Source: Leptolyngbyaceae cyanobacterium SM1_4_3 (GTDB taxonomy: Bacteria; Cyanobacteriota; Cyanobacteriia; Elainellales; Elainellaceae). Taken from it: 55,383 nt of DNA. Positions within the stretch are counted from its first letter, which is position 1. Each line of letters opens with the position of its first letter. The notes beneath the pieces were generated by a model. The model had not been told where the DNA came from. It was given only the letters and a program-made list of their open reading frames with translations, and searched no databases. Positions 27,382 to 36,753 of this stretch are shown piece after piece. The stretch is from assembly GCA_012031415.1 (NCBI GenBank), contig JAAUTN010000008.1, positions 1 to 55,383 on the forward strand, given 5' to 3'. The position numbers and the translations under genes are program-made.

Positions 27382-28467
27382 TTGCAGAATACCAATACAG
27401 CCGTTATTACTCCAAGTCAGCCTGTGCGCTCTGCTCGTTTGTGGATGCCTGAGCGGGTGATGTTTACCCCTGCTGCCTCAGAAGAGCCTTGGGGACAGCA
27501 GATTCTTTCACGAGTGCAAGCTCTCAACTTACCTGTTGAGGAGTTACCTCGTAATCGCTTGACGGGGTTAAGGGGGGAGAGCGATCGCGCTACATATGAC
27601 ATTTCTAAACGCACCCTCGCCGTTGTCACCGCCCCACCCAGTGCCCTTAAGCTCAGCCCAATTCCCCCTTCTGCCGACTGGCAGTTTCACCTGGCAGAAG
27701 GCTGTCCGGCTCACTGTCAGTATTGCTATCTGGCGGGTAGTTTGTCTGGTCCGCCTGTGATTCGTGCCTTTGCTAACCTACCGCAGATTCTAGATAACCT
27801 GACTCACTACAAGCAGCCTGGACAAACCACTTCCTATGAAGTGAGTTGCTACACCGATCCATTGGGCATTGAACATTTAACAGGTAGCCTTGCCGAGTGC
27901 ATTCGTTATTTTGGTCAGCAAGAAGGAATGCATCTGCGCTGGGTATCTAAATTTGATGCAGTAGATGGGTTACTAGATTTGCCTCACAACGGTCACACCC
28001 GCTGTCGTGTCAGTGTAAATGCTGCACCGATTTCTGGTCGTTTTGAGGGAGGGACTGCATCCGTCGCGGCTCGACTTCAGGCATTACGCAAATTAGCACT
28101 GCCGCGATCGCCCTCTCAGGGAGGCTACCCCATTGGTTTAGTGATCGCCCCAATCATGGTAATGGATGACTGGGTTGAACATTACACTCACCTTCTAGAC
28201 ACCATTAGCGAAACTCTAGATTTTGACTGTGATCTTACCTTTGAACTCATTTCCCATCGTTTCACCCCCAAATCCAAAGAGGTGCTGACCACCTGGTATC
28301 CGCAGACCAAGCTAGATATGGATGAAGCAACCCGCAGCGTCAAGCGCAATAAGTTTGGCGGTACCAAGTATGTCTACGAAGCCGATGTGATGAAAGAGCT
28401 ACGGCAGTTCTTTGAACGGGAGATTGCCCGTCGTTTCCCCAAAGCTCAAATTCTTTACTGGACATAA
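27382..28467 (+). CDS. Spore photoproduct lyase-like radical SAM protein
   Basis: The 361-residue product has the radical SAM cluster CPAHCQYC, the CX3CX2C spacing used by spore photoproduct lyase (residues 108-115), within HLAEGCPAHCQYCYLAGSLS. TSYEVSCYTDPLGIEHLTGS and LRWVSKFDAVDGLL are typical of the SplB family. The enzyme family repairs UV-made thymine dimers in spore formers; cyanobacterial relatives occur without sporulation, role uncertain. The TTG start at 27382 is three bases after the preceding stop; an ATG at 27445 (MPERVMFTP) would trim 21 residues. Confidence 0.82.
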   Translation: MQNTNTAVITPSQPVRSARLWMPERVMFTPAASEEPWGQQILSRVQALNLPVEELPRNRLTGLRGESDRATYDISKRTLAVVTAPPSALKLSPIPPSADWQFHLAEGCPAHCQYCYLAGSLSGPPVIRAFANLPQILDNLTHYKQPGQTTSYEVSCYTDPLGIEHLTGSLAECIRYFGQQEGMHLRWVSKFDAVDGLLDLPHNGHTRCRVSVNAAPISGRFEGGTASVAARLQALRKLALPRSPSQGGYPIGLVIAPIMVMDDWVEHYTHLLDTISETLDFDCDLTFELISHRFTPKSKEVLTTWYPQTKLDMDEATRSVKRNKFGGTKYVYEADVMKELRQFFEREIARRFPKAQILYWT

Positions 28468-28553
28468 GGAACAAAAAGCCCAGAACCTATCCTATAGCTG
28501 ATGTTGTGATCAGATATTAGCCTTAACTTACCTCTAGAGATAGAGGCTAAATT

Positions 28554-29845
28554 GTGCGTCAATTACTGATTCAAGTTCCGCGTGGATGTGGAGCAGAAGC
28601 TATCAAAATTGCTAAAAACTGTGATGGCTCAAACCTATTTAGCTTCGAGGCTATGAGTGATCAAACAGATGGTGATCAAGCAGCCATAGAGGTGGTAATC
28701 GTTCATGTTCCTAACCCTAAAGTAGAAAAATTATTAGAAGACTTAGAAAAACTGCCAAACCCAAAAATCACCCTAATTCCGCGAGGGGTTATCACGATGC
28801 AGCCTCCCAGTGCCGCAGTCCCTCAACAGGTAATGGACGTACAGGAACGTAGCCCCATTGAAGTGTTTCTTGCGGGGCTGCAAAGCGTTGGCTCATGGCG
28901 AGGCTTCCTGGGGTATGCTGCGGTGGCAGGCGTTGTTGCTTGGATTGGTCTTTACACCAACACCATTTATTTGCTGGTTGCTGCAATGTTAATTGCTCCT
29001 TTTGCTGGCCCAGCAATGAATGCTGCGATCGCCACCGCCCGAGGAGACTGGTCTTTGCTCCAGCGTAGCCTGGGGCGCTACCTCGCCGCGATCGCCCTCA
29101 CAATCCTGGTAGCAGCTTGCCTCAGCTTGATTCTGCGGCAAGAAGTCGTAACTGATTTGATGCATTCGACCAGCACCGTATCCGCTGTAGCCGTGTTGTT
29201 GCCACTCACCGCAGGAGCCGCAGGCGCACTCAACCTCTTTCAATCAGAACGCAGCAGCCTGGTCTCAGGAGCAGCCGTAGGAATGCTAGTCGCAGCATCG
29301 TTAGCCCCTCCCGCCGGACTGATTGGAATGGCGATCGCATGAGTCGATGGAGCATGGTAATGAACGGCATTTTTGTCTTGCTGCTGCAACTAGTTGGCAT
29401 CAACCTTGCCGCTGCTTTAGTTTTCCGAATTTATGGCTTATCTGCCCAGGGAAGCCGCTATCAGCGCGGTAAATCCAGAATTTTTCCAATCGTGATTGCA
29501 GCCACTTTAGCGGCTCTCGCGGGTTTACTCATCTGGCAATTTTCCATCACTCCAGAGCTTCAGCGCAGCAGCCAGACCCAGCGGGCGATCGCCGAAATTC
29601 AGCAAGTTACCAATGAGAGCAGCTTGGTGAGTTTAGTCGAAGCAAACGTGCGCTTCACCCCCACCAATATCGATGGACAAAATACACTCCTGTGTCTGAT
29701 CTACGTTCAGCGCCAAGCAGGAGTCACCGAATCAGCCTCAGAAATTAGCGATCGCCTCACACAAACGATTCAACAACGCCTGCTAAATCGCGGATTTAAT
29801 GTAACCCCTCTGGTTGACGTAAATGTTTTAGAAATTCCTGACTAA
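28554..29845 (+). pseudogene. DUF389 membrane protein, split by one frameshift
   Basis: Two frames form one protein. The first (28554-29342, 262 residues) has a ferredoxin-like N-terminal part and helices of the DUF389 family (LVAAMLIAPFAGPAMNAAIA, SGAAVGMLVAASLAPPAGLI). The second (29339-29845, 168 residues) continues with SRWSMVMNGIFVLLLQLVGI and a C-terminal soluble domain. The break is at GCGATCGC (29331-29338) followed by A; one more C gives IAMSRWSMVMNG in frame. The start is GTG at 28554 after GAGG. The family is of unknown function. Confidence 0.78.
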
Positions 29846-29931
29846 CGCTCACCAGACAACACACAACCCTCCGCAATTGTACCCGCTAAAGATAGAGAAA
29901 AAGCTACTCATTTTCTCCTATCATTTGCGTG

Positions 29932-30960
29932 ATGATCTATGAGGGAGCCATGCAGCCAGAATCATCCCCCCTAACTGCTTTAGGTAAAATTCAAACAATG
30001 TATAACAGCCTGATCTTAATGCTGCCAAACATTGTGCTGGCAGTGATTGTCTTTGGCATCTTCTTTTTTGCAGGAAGGGGAATTCGCTCGGCAGTTAGGC
30101 GCTTAACCCGAAGACATCGGCAAGCGAGAAACCTGGGCTTAGTGCTGGGGCGTTTAGCTCAAGGAACCACCATTCTGGTTGGACTATTTGTAGCTCTCTC
30201 GATCATCATTCCCACCTTTCAGGCAGGCGATTTAGTGCAGCTTTTAGGAATTAGCGGGGTTGCCATTGGCTTTGCTTTTCGAGATATCTTGCAGAACTTT
30301 TTAGCAGGGATTCTGATTCTATTAACCGAACCCTTTCAGATTGACGATCAAATTGTATTTAAAGATTTTGAAGGCACCGTCGAAAACATTGAAACTCGTG
30401 CAACCACAATTAGAACCTATGACGGCCGCCGAATTGTGATTCCAAATGCAGAACTATTCACCAACTCCGTAACCGTAAACACCGCCTTTGACAATCGCCG
30501 CTTGGAATATGACATAGGCATCGGCTACGGAGACAACATCGAGCAAGCCAAACAGTTGATTTTAGAAGCGATCGCCAGCGTAGACGAAGTGTTGCAAAAC
30601 CCTGCTCCCGATGCCCTGGTTATAGGTTTAGCAGAAAGCACCGTCAACATTCGCGCCCGCTGGTGGATTCATCCTCCCACCCGCTCAGATGCATTAGATA
30701 CCCAAGACCGAGTACTAATGGCAATCAAAAACACTTTAACGTCCAACGGCATCGATATGCCCTTCCCAACCCAGCAGGTTCTTTTCCATGACCAGACCGA
30801 AGAAACGGACGGCGATCGCACCCATCAGCGAGAAGGCTGGCCCGCTGGCAAAAACGCGATTCCTCAAGCGCGTAGCATTAGTAGCTCTCTTGGGAAACTG
30901 GCTAAAATCCGATCGCAGCAAAACGGCAGTGAAACCCAGCGGACAGACCAAAAACAATGA
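29932..30960 (+). CDS. MscS-type mechanosensitive channel
   Basis: About 342 residues. Hydrophobic helices at the N-terminus precede the MscS pore helix and beta domain: LGISGVAIGFAFRDILQNFLAGILILL, IDDQIVFKDFEGTVENIETRATTIRTYDGRRIVIPNAELF. The C-terminal alpha/beta part ends in a long charged tail (about residues 285-342) with no family match. Start could be GTG 29929, ATG 29932 or ATG 29950. Its stop overlaps the DUF2254 start by ATGA. Confidence 0.9.
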   Translation: MIYEGAMQPESSPLTALGKIQTMYNSLILMLPNIVLAVIVFGIFFFAGRGIRSAVRRLTRRHRQARNLGLVLGRLAQGTTILVGLFVALSIIIPTFQAGDLVQLLGISGVAIGFAFRDILQNFLAGILILLTEPFQIDDQIVFKDFEGTVENIETRATTIRTYDGRRIVIPNAELFTNSVTVNTAFDNRRLEYDIGIGYGDNIEQAKQLILEAIASVDEVLQNPAPDALVIGLAESTVNIRARWWIHPPTRSDALDTQDRVLMAIKNTLTSNGIDMPFPTQQVLFHDQTEETDGDRTHQREGWPAGKNAIPQARSISSSLGKLAKIRSQQNGSETQRTDQKQ

Positions 30961-32282
30961 AAGTAAAACTGTTTAAGCTGTGGGACTCACTCAACTCTAG
31001 CTACTGGTTTTTGCCAGCCCTGATGACTCTGGCAGCATTTGGCTTAGCCTTTGGTACGCTGACACTCGACCGAGCCGCAGGGGAAGCGGGTCCGATTGAG
31101 AAATTTGCTTGGAGCTATGCAGGTGGACCGGAAGGAGCGCGTACTCTACTTTCAACGGTAGCGGGTTCCATGATCACCACTGCCGGAACGGTATTTTCAA
31201 TTACCATTGTTGCCCTCACCTTAGCCTCTACCCAGTTTGGTCCTCGAATGCTGCGTAACTTTATGCAAGATCGCGGCAATCAAGTCGTATTGGGTACATT
31301 TGTTACCACCTTCATGTACTGCCTATTGATTCTGAGAACAGTTCGCGGTGAGGACAGCAACATATCTGTACCGCAAATTTCAGTCACCGTAGCAATTGGG
31401 TTAGCGATCGCTAGCATTGGTGTGCTGATTTACTTTATTCATCATGCATCCACCTCAATCCAGGCATGGCACGTTTTAGAAGAAGTCAATCGAGATCTAA
31501 ATCACGCAATGAAGCACCTGTTCCCGGAAACTTTAGGAGAGAGTAAAACGATTTTGAAACAGCGACAGGTGAGTGAAATTCCAGCAGAGTTTGACTCCAA
31601 AGCTACGCCCATCCTGGCAAATCAAAGTGGATATCTTCAGGCAATAGACGAAGAAAAACTGATGGCGATCGCCCAATCACAAGATCTGCTGCTGCGCCTC
31701 AAACATCGTCCTGGCCAATTTATCAACCCCAAGAGTGTGCTAGTAGAAGTTTACCCCGGTGAGCAAGTCAACCCAAAACTAGCGCGGCAGATTAACGATG
31801 CTTTAATTCTAGGATCAGAGCGCAACGAAAAGCAGGATATCGAGTTTCCGATCAATCAGCTTGTTGAAATTGCCCTACGAGCTATTTCCCCTTCAATTAA
31901 CGACCCGTTTACCGCAATTCGATGTATTGATCGTCTCACCGTTGCGCTTTGTCATCTTGCGACAGTCGAATTTCCCTCAGCATACCGCTACGATGACGAC
32001 CATAACTTGCGAATTATTACCAATCCAGTTAAGTTCACAGGGCTGATCGACAGTGCCTTTAACCAAATTCGTCAGTATGGGCGATCTGACTCAGCAGTAA
32101 CGATTCGTCTATTAGAAGCGATCGCAGCGATCGCTTCTCACACGGATAGTCCGCCTAGCCGCAAAGCCCTGTTGCGTCAAGCCACGATGATTGAGCGAGG
32201 CAGCCATGAAGGGCTACCTGAAGAACAAGATCGTCAAGAAGTTAGAGAGCAATATTTGTCTGCTCTGCGTGTATTGAAATAG
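30957..32282 (+). CDS. DUF2254 membrane protein
   Basis: The 441-residue product has about four N-terminal membrane helices, with ARTLLSTVAGSMITTAGTVF, SITIVALTLASTQFGPRMLR and QVVLGTFVTTFMYCLLILRT, and a soluble C-terminal domain (SGYLQAIDEEKLMAIAQSQD, LVEIALRAISPSINDPFTAI). It belongs to DUF2254. It overlaps the MscS gene by 4 bp (ATGA), so the two are translated together, suggesting a shared envelope-tension or ion role. No catalytic function is known. Confidence 0.9.
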   Translation: MKVKLFKLWDSLNSSYWFLPALMTLAAFGLAFGTLTLDRAAGEAGPIEKFAWSYAGGPEGARTLLSTVAGSMITTAGTVFSITIVALTLASTQFGPRMLRNFMQDRGNQVVLGTFVTTFMYCLLILRTVRGEDSNISVPQISVTVAIGLAIASIGVLIYFIHHASTSIQAWHVLEEVNRDLNHAMKHLFPETLGESKTILKQRQVSEIPAEFDSKATPILANQSGYLQAIDEEKLMAIAQSQDLLLRLKHRPGQFINPKSVLVEVYPGEQVNPKLARQINDALILGSERNEKQDIEFPINQLVEIALRAISPSINDPFTAIRCIDRLTVALCHLATVEFPSAYRYDDDHNLRIITNPVKFTGLIDSAFNQIRQYGRSDSAVTIRLLEAIAAIASHTDSPPSRKALLRQATMIERGSHEGLPEEQDRQEVREQYLSALRVLK

Positions 32283-32604
32283 CAAGAAGAAACTGCTAGA
32301 GGGTTGCTATGTTCGACTCTAATCTGACCCTTCTATCCGCGTCGTTAGCCATTCGTCTTAGCGCTATTCCACTTTGCGCGGAATATGCGATCGCTCAGCA
32401 CCCTTCCGTGCAGTCGCTGGCTGTCCTTTAGCAGTGGAGTTTCCGCTGACTGCCTGACAGAACGACCTTTTGAAAAAAGCCAACAAAATTTTTGCCAACA
32501 AATCTTTATAAGATCATCACCATCCGAATTATTTCTGGTAGTAGTAGATGGAATAGCTTAACGCCCTTGAGTAAGCATCAACGATGAGGAGTAAGGAGTA
32601 GTCG
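32283..32604. other. Intergenic region without recognised feature
   Basis: About 320 bp. I see a short direct repeat GCCAACAAA near 32480-32505 and no gene. Confidence 0.4.
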
Positions 32605-33536
32605 GTGAGCAAGTTAGACCCCATTCAGCTAGAGCAGCTTAAGGAAATTGGAGTGCATCTGCACCAAACACGAGAGCAGCAGTCCAAATCTCTAGAAGAA
32701 GTCGCAGCCAAAACCTTTATCCCACTGCGCCTGCTGCAAGCCATAGAAATCGGTCAGGCAACCGTCTTACCCGAACCCATCTTTATCCAGGGCTTCATCC
32801 GTCGCTATGGAGACGTTGTAGGGCTAGACGGAATTGCTCTATCTAAGCAATTCTCCCTCGACACCACCGCTGTACCCGTTAAACCTGAGCCGCCCAAAGC
32901 CCCTCCTCCACAGTTTACAGACCGTCGGGCGATCGCCCTGCCCCTGATCCCGGTTCAAAACCTGTCTACACACAAACGCTTAACCCAGCCCCCATTAACC
33001 AGCAGATCGACAGTCCGAACACAGTCAACTCTAGACCCAAACAACAACCAACTCACTCAGAATCCACCAGAACCCCAACTCGCTTCAACCCGCTTTATGC
33101 CCTCTACGGGCTAGCCGGAATTACCATCATGGGTGGGGCGATTTTTCTAATCAGTCAGTTCAGCCCGCAGTCAAGCGAATCGACTCCACCAGAAACCTTT
33201 GCACCCAGCGTAGTCGATAGCCCATCCGCTCCAGCCGACTCTCAGCCCGAACCCAGCCCCGTTGCCTCACCTCAGCCCTCCGTCGCCCCCAGCAGCGACA
33301 TTGAAGTGAGTGTAGATTTGGCTGACGAATCCTGGCTGCGAGTCACCGTTGACGGCGAAATTCAGTACGAAGGAATTTTGCCTCAGGGCGAACAGCGAAC
33401 CTGGACAGCAAAAGAACAGTTAATCATCAGAGCCGGAAACGCCGGAGCCGTTTTAGCCAGCTTTAATGGAGCAACCCCCCAACCCTTAGGAAACCAGGGA
33501 GCCGTCGCAACAGTCACTTTTCCAGAAGCCGAATAG
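32605..33536 (+). pseudogene. RodZ-like HTH/membrane protein, frameshifted
   Basis: The first frame (32605-33114) has a RodZ-type N-terminal HTH (IGVHLHQTREQQSKSLEEVA, LLQAIEIGQATVLPEPIFIQ) and a proline-rich linker. The second (coding to 33536; its first ATG is 33129) reads through NPLYALYGLAGITIMGGAIFLI, a membrane helix, then a Pro/Ser-rich part and a DUF4115-like C-terminal domain (ESWLRVTVDGEIQYEGILP). The frame moves by one base between about 32880 and 33085. One C after the GCGATCGC at 32929-32936 is the likeliest repair point. The start GTG follows GGAG. The intact protein would be about 310 residues and would help shape the cell or organise the envelope. Confidence 0.75.
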
Positions 33537-33621
33537 CTTCCTATTGACTGTGCTTGTGGGCAAAATAAGCGCGTCATAGAATGCGTCCAACGTTCTCGTT
33601 TTGGAATGAGGAGCCAGCAAA

Positions 33622-33900
33622 ATGGATCAAGGTGCACAAGAACTCCGTCGTGCTGCCGCTGAAGCGTTTATGCAGGCGATCGCCCAGCTAGAAACCACTC
33701 TGCAATCGCCCAGCGAAACCACTGATCCCACACCTGCCTCCCTCAATTCCACAAAACAGCAGCCCGATAGCGCCGATCTAGCCTTTGGACTGGATGCACT
33801 AGCAGATGCCGCCGCCGACATCGAGCAATTCATTCAAGCCCAAACCCAAAGCAAGCCTCCTGAAATTGAGGAGGGAGGAGAGATGAGGGATAAGGGATGA
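33622..33900 (+). CDS. Small helical protein of unknown function
   Basis: The product is 92 residues: two helices (MDQGAQELRRAAAEAFMQAI, DLAFGLDALADAAADIEQFI) joined by a Ser/Thr/Pro linker. The last ten residues (EEGGEMRDKG) are encoded by the heptamer tract downstream, so the original C-terminus was probably shorter. GAGGAG lies seven to eight bases upstream. I know no family. Confidence 0.6.
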   Translation: MDQGAQELRRAAAEAFMQAIAQLETTLQSPSETTDPTPASLNSTKQQPDSADLAFGLDALADAAADIEQFIQAQTQSKPPEIEEGGEMRDKG

Positions 33901-34020
33901 GGGATGAAGGATGAAGGAGAACCCTATTCATCGAAGCTTTGTTGCTTACCACCTGCCCCATCTTCACGTTGCTCTTCCTAGCCCCTAGCCCCTAGCCCCT
34001 AGCCCCTTCCCCTCCCCCTC
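33885..34020. repeat. Heptamer and octamer repeat tracts
   Basis: GGGATGA/GGATGAA heptamers run at about 33885-33925, and CCCCTAG repeats (CCTAGCC units) run at about 33977-34005. They lie in the gap between two convergent genes and extend into both 3' ends. Confidence 0.75.
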
Positions 34021-34794
34021 CCTCTGCCGCTGTGCCTCATACAAAATCAAAGCAGCCGCGATCGCCACATTCAGCGACTCCACCCCCGCCGCCAAAGGAA
34101 TCTTGACCTGCACATCAGCCATTGCTGTCAGGCTCTCTGACAGCCCAGCGCCTTCATTTCCCAGCAAAACCAGTGTAGGTTGCTCAAAATTTGCCTGCCA
34201 GTAAGTCAACTCGGCAGTAGGCAGCGTTGCTACCACCTGCACTCCCTTCGACTGAAGCTGCAAAATTTCCGCCTGCAAATCTTTGCTAGTCGCCATCGGC
34301 AAGCGAAACCACTGCCCCGCCGATGCCCGTAGCACCTTAGGATGATCCAGATCAACACTGTCTGCACTTACCCACAAACCATCCACCCCCGCCGCCGCTG
34401 CCGTGCGAATCACCGTACCCAAATTGCCCGGATCTTGCAGCGTCTCTAGCGCGATCGCCAGACTCATATTGGAGCTGAGCGGTGAATGGGGCGATCGCCG
34501 TTCTGCGGTAGCGACTACGCCATCAGGTTGAACAGTAGTGGCGATCGCCTCCAGCACCTCAGCACTCACCAACTCCACCCGACTCGCCCGTTGACTTGCC
34601 CGCTCCCAAAGCTCAGCATGACGGTCTTGCCAGCCCAAAGTGCAGCAAACAACCGCCAAAGGAAAATCTACTGCACAGGCTTCCTCCAGTAAATGCGTTC
34701 CCTCCAGTAAAAATAAACCTTGTTCCCGCCGCTCCTTTGCTCGGTGCAGCTTTCGCATCTGTTTAACCAGCGGATTTTGCAAACTAGTCAGCAT
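33985..34794 (-). CDS. TrmH/SpoU family RNA methyltransferase
   Basis: The 269-residue product is a SPOUT RNA 2'-O-ribose methyltransferase. The N-terminal RNA-binding part (NPLVKQMRKLHRAKERREQG, FLLEGTHLLEEA) precedes the knotted domain with the three motifs LQDPGNLGTVIRTAAAAG, LVLLGNEGAGLS and IPLAAGVESLNVAIAAA. It probably modifies 23S rRNA or tRNA. The last ~10 residues (GEGKGLGARG) come from the CCCCTAG repeat tract, an odd extension. Confidence 0.9.
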   Translation of the reverse strand: MLTSLQNPLVKQMRKLHRAKERREQGLFLLEGTHLLEEACAVDFPLAVVCCTLGWQDRHAELWERASQRASRVELVSAEVLEAIATTVQPDGVVATAERRSPHSPLSSNMSLAIALETLQDPGNLGTVIRTAAAAGVDGLWVSADSVDLDHPKVLRASAGQWFRLPMATSKDLQAEILQLQSKGVQVVATLPTAELTYWQANFEQPTLVLLGNEGAGLSESLTAMADVQVKIPLAAGVESLNVAIAAALILYEAQRQREGEGKGLGARG

Positions 34795-34943
34795 CCCTTA
34801 CAGGTCTAACGATTAAAATTTGTTACGCAAAACAAGAAATAGATAAGCAGTTTTGACGAGTTGCCAAATCTGAGTTGACTTCTAAAACGATCAGCCCCCG
34901 ATTCAGCTTGAGCCAAACCGGGGACTGATTTCACCGTTCAAAA

Positions 34944-35027
34944 TGCGGAACCCGGGACTTGAACCCGGAAGTCTTTGCAGACACTAGAACCTGAATCTAG
35001 CGCGTCTACCAATTCCGCCAGTTCCGC
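34944..35027 (-). tRNA. tRNA-Leu (CAG)
   Basis: An 84-base cloverleaf on the minus strand. Acceptor arms are GCGGAAC/GTTCCGC with discriminator A, the TPsiC loop reads GGTTCAAGTCC, and the long variable arm fits a class II leucine tRNA. The anticodon loop is TTCAGGT (anticodon CAG). CCA is not encoded. Confidence 0.95.
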
Positions 35028-35297
35028 ACTAGCGCTTTTTGGGCTGCGATTCGCTATCATCCCCTAATCTTAGGCAACAGTCAAGCGAATTCTTAAGTCA
35101 ATTTTAGCCCGTAGAGAATTCTATCGTCAGTCCAACTCAATTGCTGTAAGTCAGAGTTCTCAACATTCCGACGCTTTCCGGTAGAATCAGAACCAAATTT
35201 GAAGTCATAGACATACCAACCGATTCTGGAGGACAAACCCATTACTCCTTCTTTTAATTCATCAAGCCCTCGTTCTCTGCCCGAGGAAGGCGACTCA

Positions 35298-36617
35298 GTG
35301 CTAAAAATCTGGGGTAAAGCTCCTTTACAGGGACAAGTCAAAATCAGCGGAGCCAAGAATTCAGCCCTGGTCGTTATGGCAGGCTCATTGCTTTGCCCCC
35401 AAGATTGCCGCATCCGCAACGTTCCCTCACTGGTAGACGTACAGCGAATGGGCGAAATTTTGTCGTCTCTAGGTGTGAAATTAGAACGGCACGGTGACGC
35501 TCTAGAAATCGACTCGCGGCACATTGGTCAATCCAAAGCCCCTTACGAGTTAGTCAGCCAACTCCGAGCTAGCTTCTTTGTGATCGGTCCCCTGCTGGCG
35601 CGACTGGGGGTGGCAAGAGTCCCTCTACCGGGTGGGTGTGCGATCGGTGCTAGACCTGTAGACCTGCACGTTAAAGGGCTACAGTTAATGGGCGCTGACG
35701 TGCAGATTGAGCATGGCACAGTTCACGCCTACACCACCGGGGCAAACAAGCGGCTCAAAGGAGCCAAAATCTACCTCGACTATCCCAGCGTGGGCGCAAC
35801 CGAAACGCTCATGATGGCCGCCACCCTGGCTGACGGGGAAACGATCATTGAGAATGCCGCCCAGGAGCCAGAAGTCGTCGATCTGGCAAATTTCTGTCGG
35901 GCAATGGGGGCAAAAATTCGCGGTGCAGGCACCAACACCATTTTGATTTCAGGTGTACCAAGCCTGCATTCCACCGACTATTCCATCATTCCCGACCGAA
36001 TTGAGGCAGGAACTTTTCTGGTTGCTGGAGCAATTACCCATTCTGAAATTGCACTGGCTCCCGTCGTGCCGGATCATTTAGCCGCAGTCATTGCCAAACT
36101 TCAGGCAATCGGTGCAGAAGTCGTGACAGAAGCCCCCAACCGCCTGCGAATCATTCCGGCTCAAACTCATTTCGCCGCAGACATTGAAACCTTGCCCTAT
36201 CCGGGTTTCCCAACCGATATGCAAGCACAATTCATGGCGCTACTCACCCTTAGCGAAGGCGATAGCGTTATCACAGAAACCGTGTTTGAGAATCGTTTGC
36301 GTCACGTAGCAGAGCTAAACCGCATGGGTGCAGACATTCGGGTTAAAGGCAATCACGCTATCGTTCGGGGAGTTCCGCTGTTGTCAGGGGCCCCAGTCGT
36401 AGCAACTGACCTGCGGGCTTCGGCTGCACTGGTGCTGGCTGCACTGGCAGCCGAGGGCATGACCACCATTCAAGGGTTACAGCATCTCGATCGAGGGTAC
36501 GACAACCTCGAAGTCAAGCTGCAAAAACTGGGAGCTAAACTGCAAAGAGTTCCGGCAGACCCCTCTGAAACGACGCAGCCTGCAACTGACTCGTCTGAAG
36601 CGAGTGTTACAGCTTAG
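35298..36617 (+). CDS. murA: UDP-N-acetylglucosamine 1-carboxyvinyltransferase MurA
   Basis: MurA makes the first committed step of peptidoglycan synthesis, adding enolpyruvate to UDP-GlcNAc. The 439-residue product has the KN pair (ISGAKNSAL, residues 17-25) and the catalytic Cys114 in [14 protein letters not shown], so it would be fosfomycin-sensitive by type. [13 protein letters not shown] and [19 protein letters not shown] are also standard. The GTG at 35298 follows GAGGAAGG at 7 bases and is my choice. The frame is open upstream, and an ATT at 35241 with GGAGGA is less likely. Confidence 0.95.
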   Translation: MLKIWGKAPLQGQVKISGAKNSALVVMAGSLLCPQDCRIRNVPSLVDVQRMGEILSSLGVKLERHGDALEIDSRHIGQSKAPYELVSQLRASFFVIGPLLARLGVARVPLPGGCAIGARPVDLHVKGLQLMGADVQIEHGTVHAYTTGANKRLKGAKIYLDYPSVGATETLMMAATLADGETIIENAAQEPEVVDLANFCRAMGAKIRGAGTNTILISGVPSLHSTDYSIIPDRIEAGTFLVAGAITHSEIALAPVVPDHLAAVIAKLQAIGAEVVTEAPNRLRIIPAQTHFAADIETLPYPGFPTDMQAQFMALLTLSEGDSVITETVFENRLRHVAELNRMGADIRVKGNHAIVRGVPLLSGAPVVATDLRASAALVLAALAAEGMTTIQGLQHLDRGYDNLEVKLQKLGAKLQRVPADPSETTQPATDSSEASVTA

Positions 36618-36753
36618 TCAGTTCTGGAGTTAGTTCTCCTAACGCGATCGCCCCTATACTCGGCGATCGCCTCCCCCAGCCAGCCAAACTTCTCGCTATA
36701 CTAAACTCGAAGCCAGGTGTAATCGGCTTTACCAAATTTCCCTTCAGTTCGCC

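Noticed and set aside
35241-35243. ATT as alternative start of murA, preceded by GGAGGA
   Set aside because: ATT starts are rare, and the GTG at 35298 has its own GAGGAAGG site and fits the family start.
35093-35524. 143-codon minus-strand ORF overlapping murA start
   Set aside because: Antisense to murA with no domain; shadow frame.
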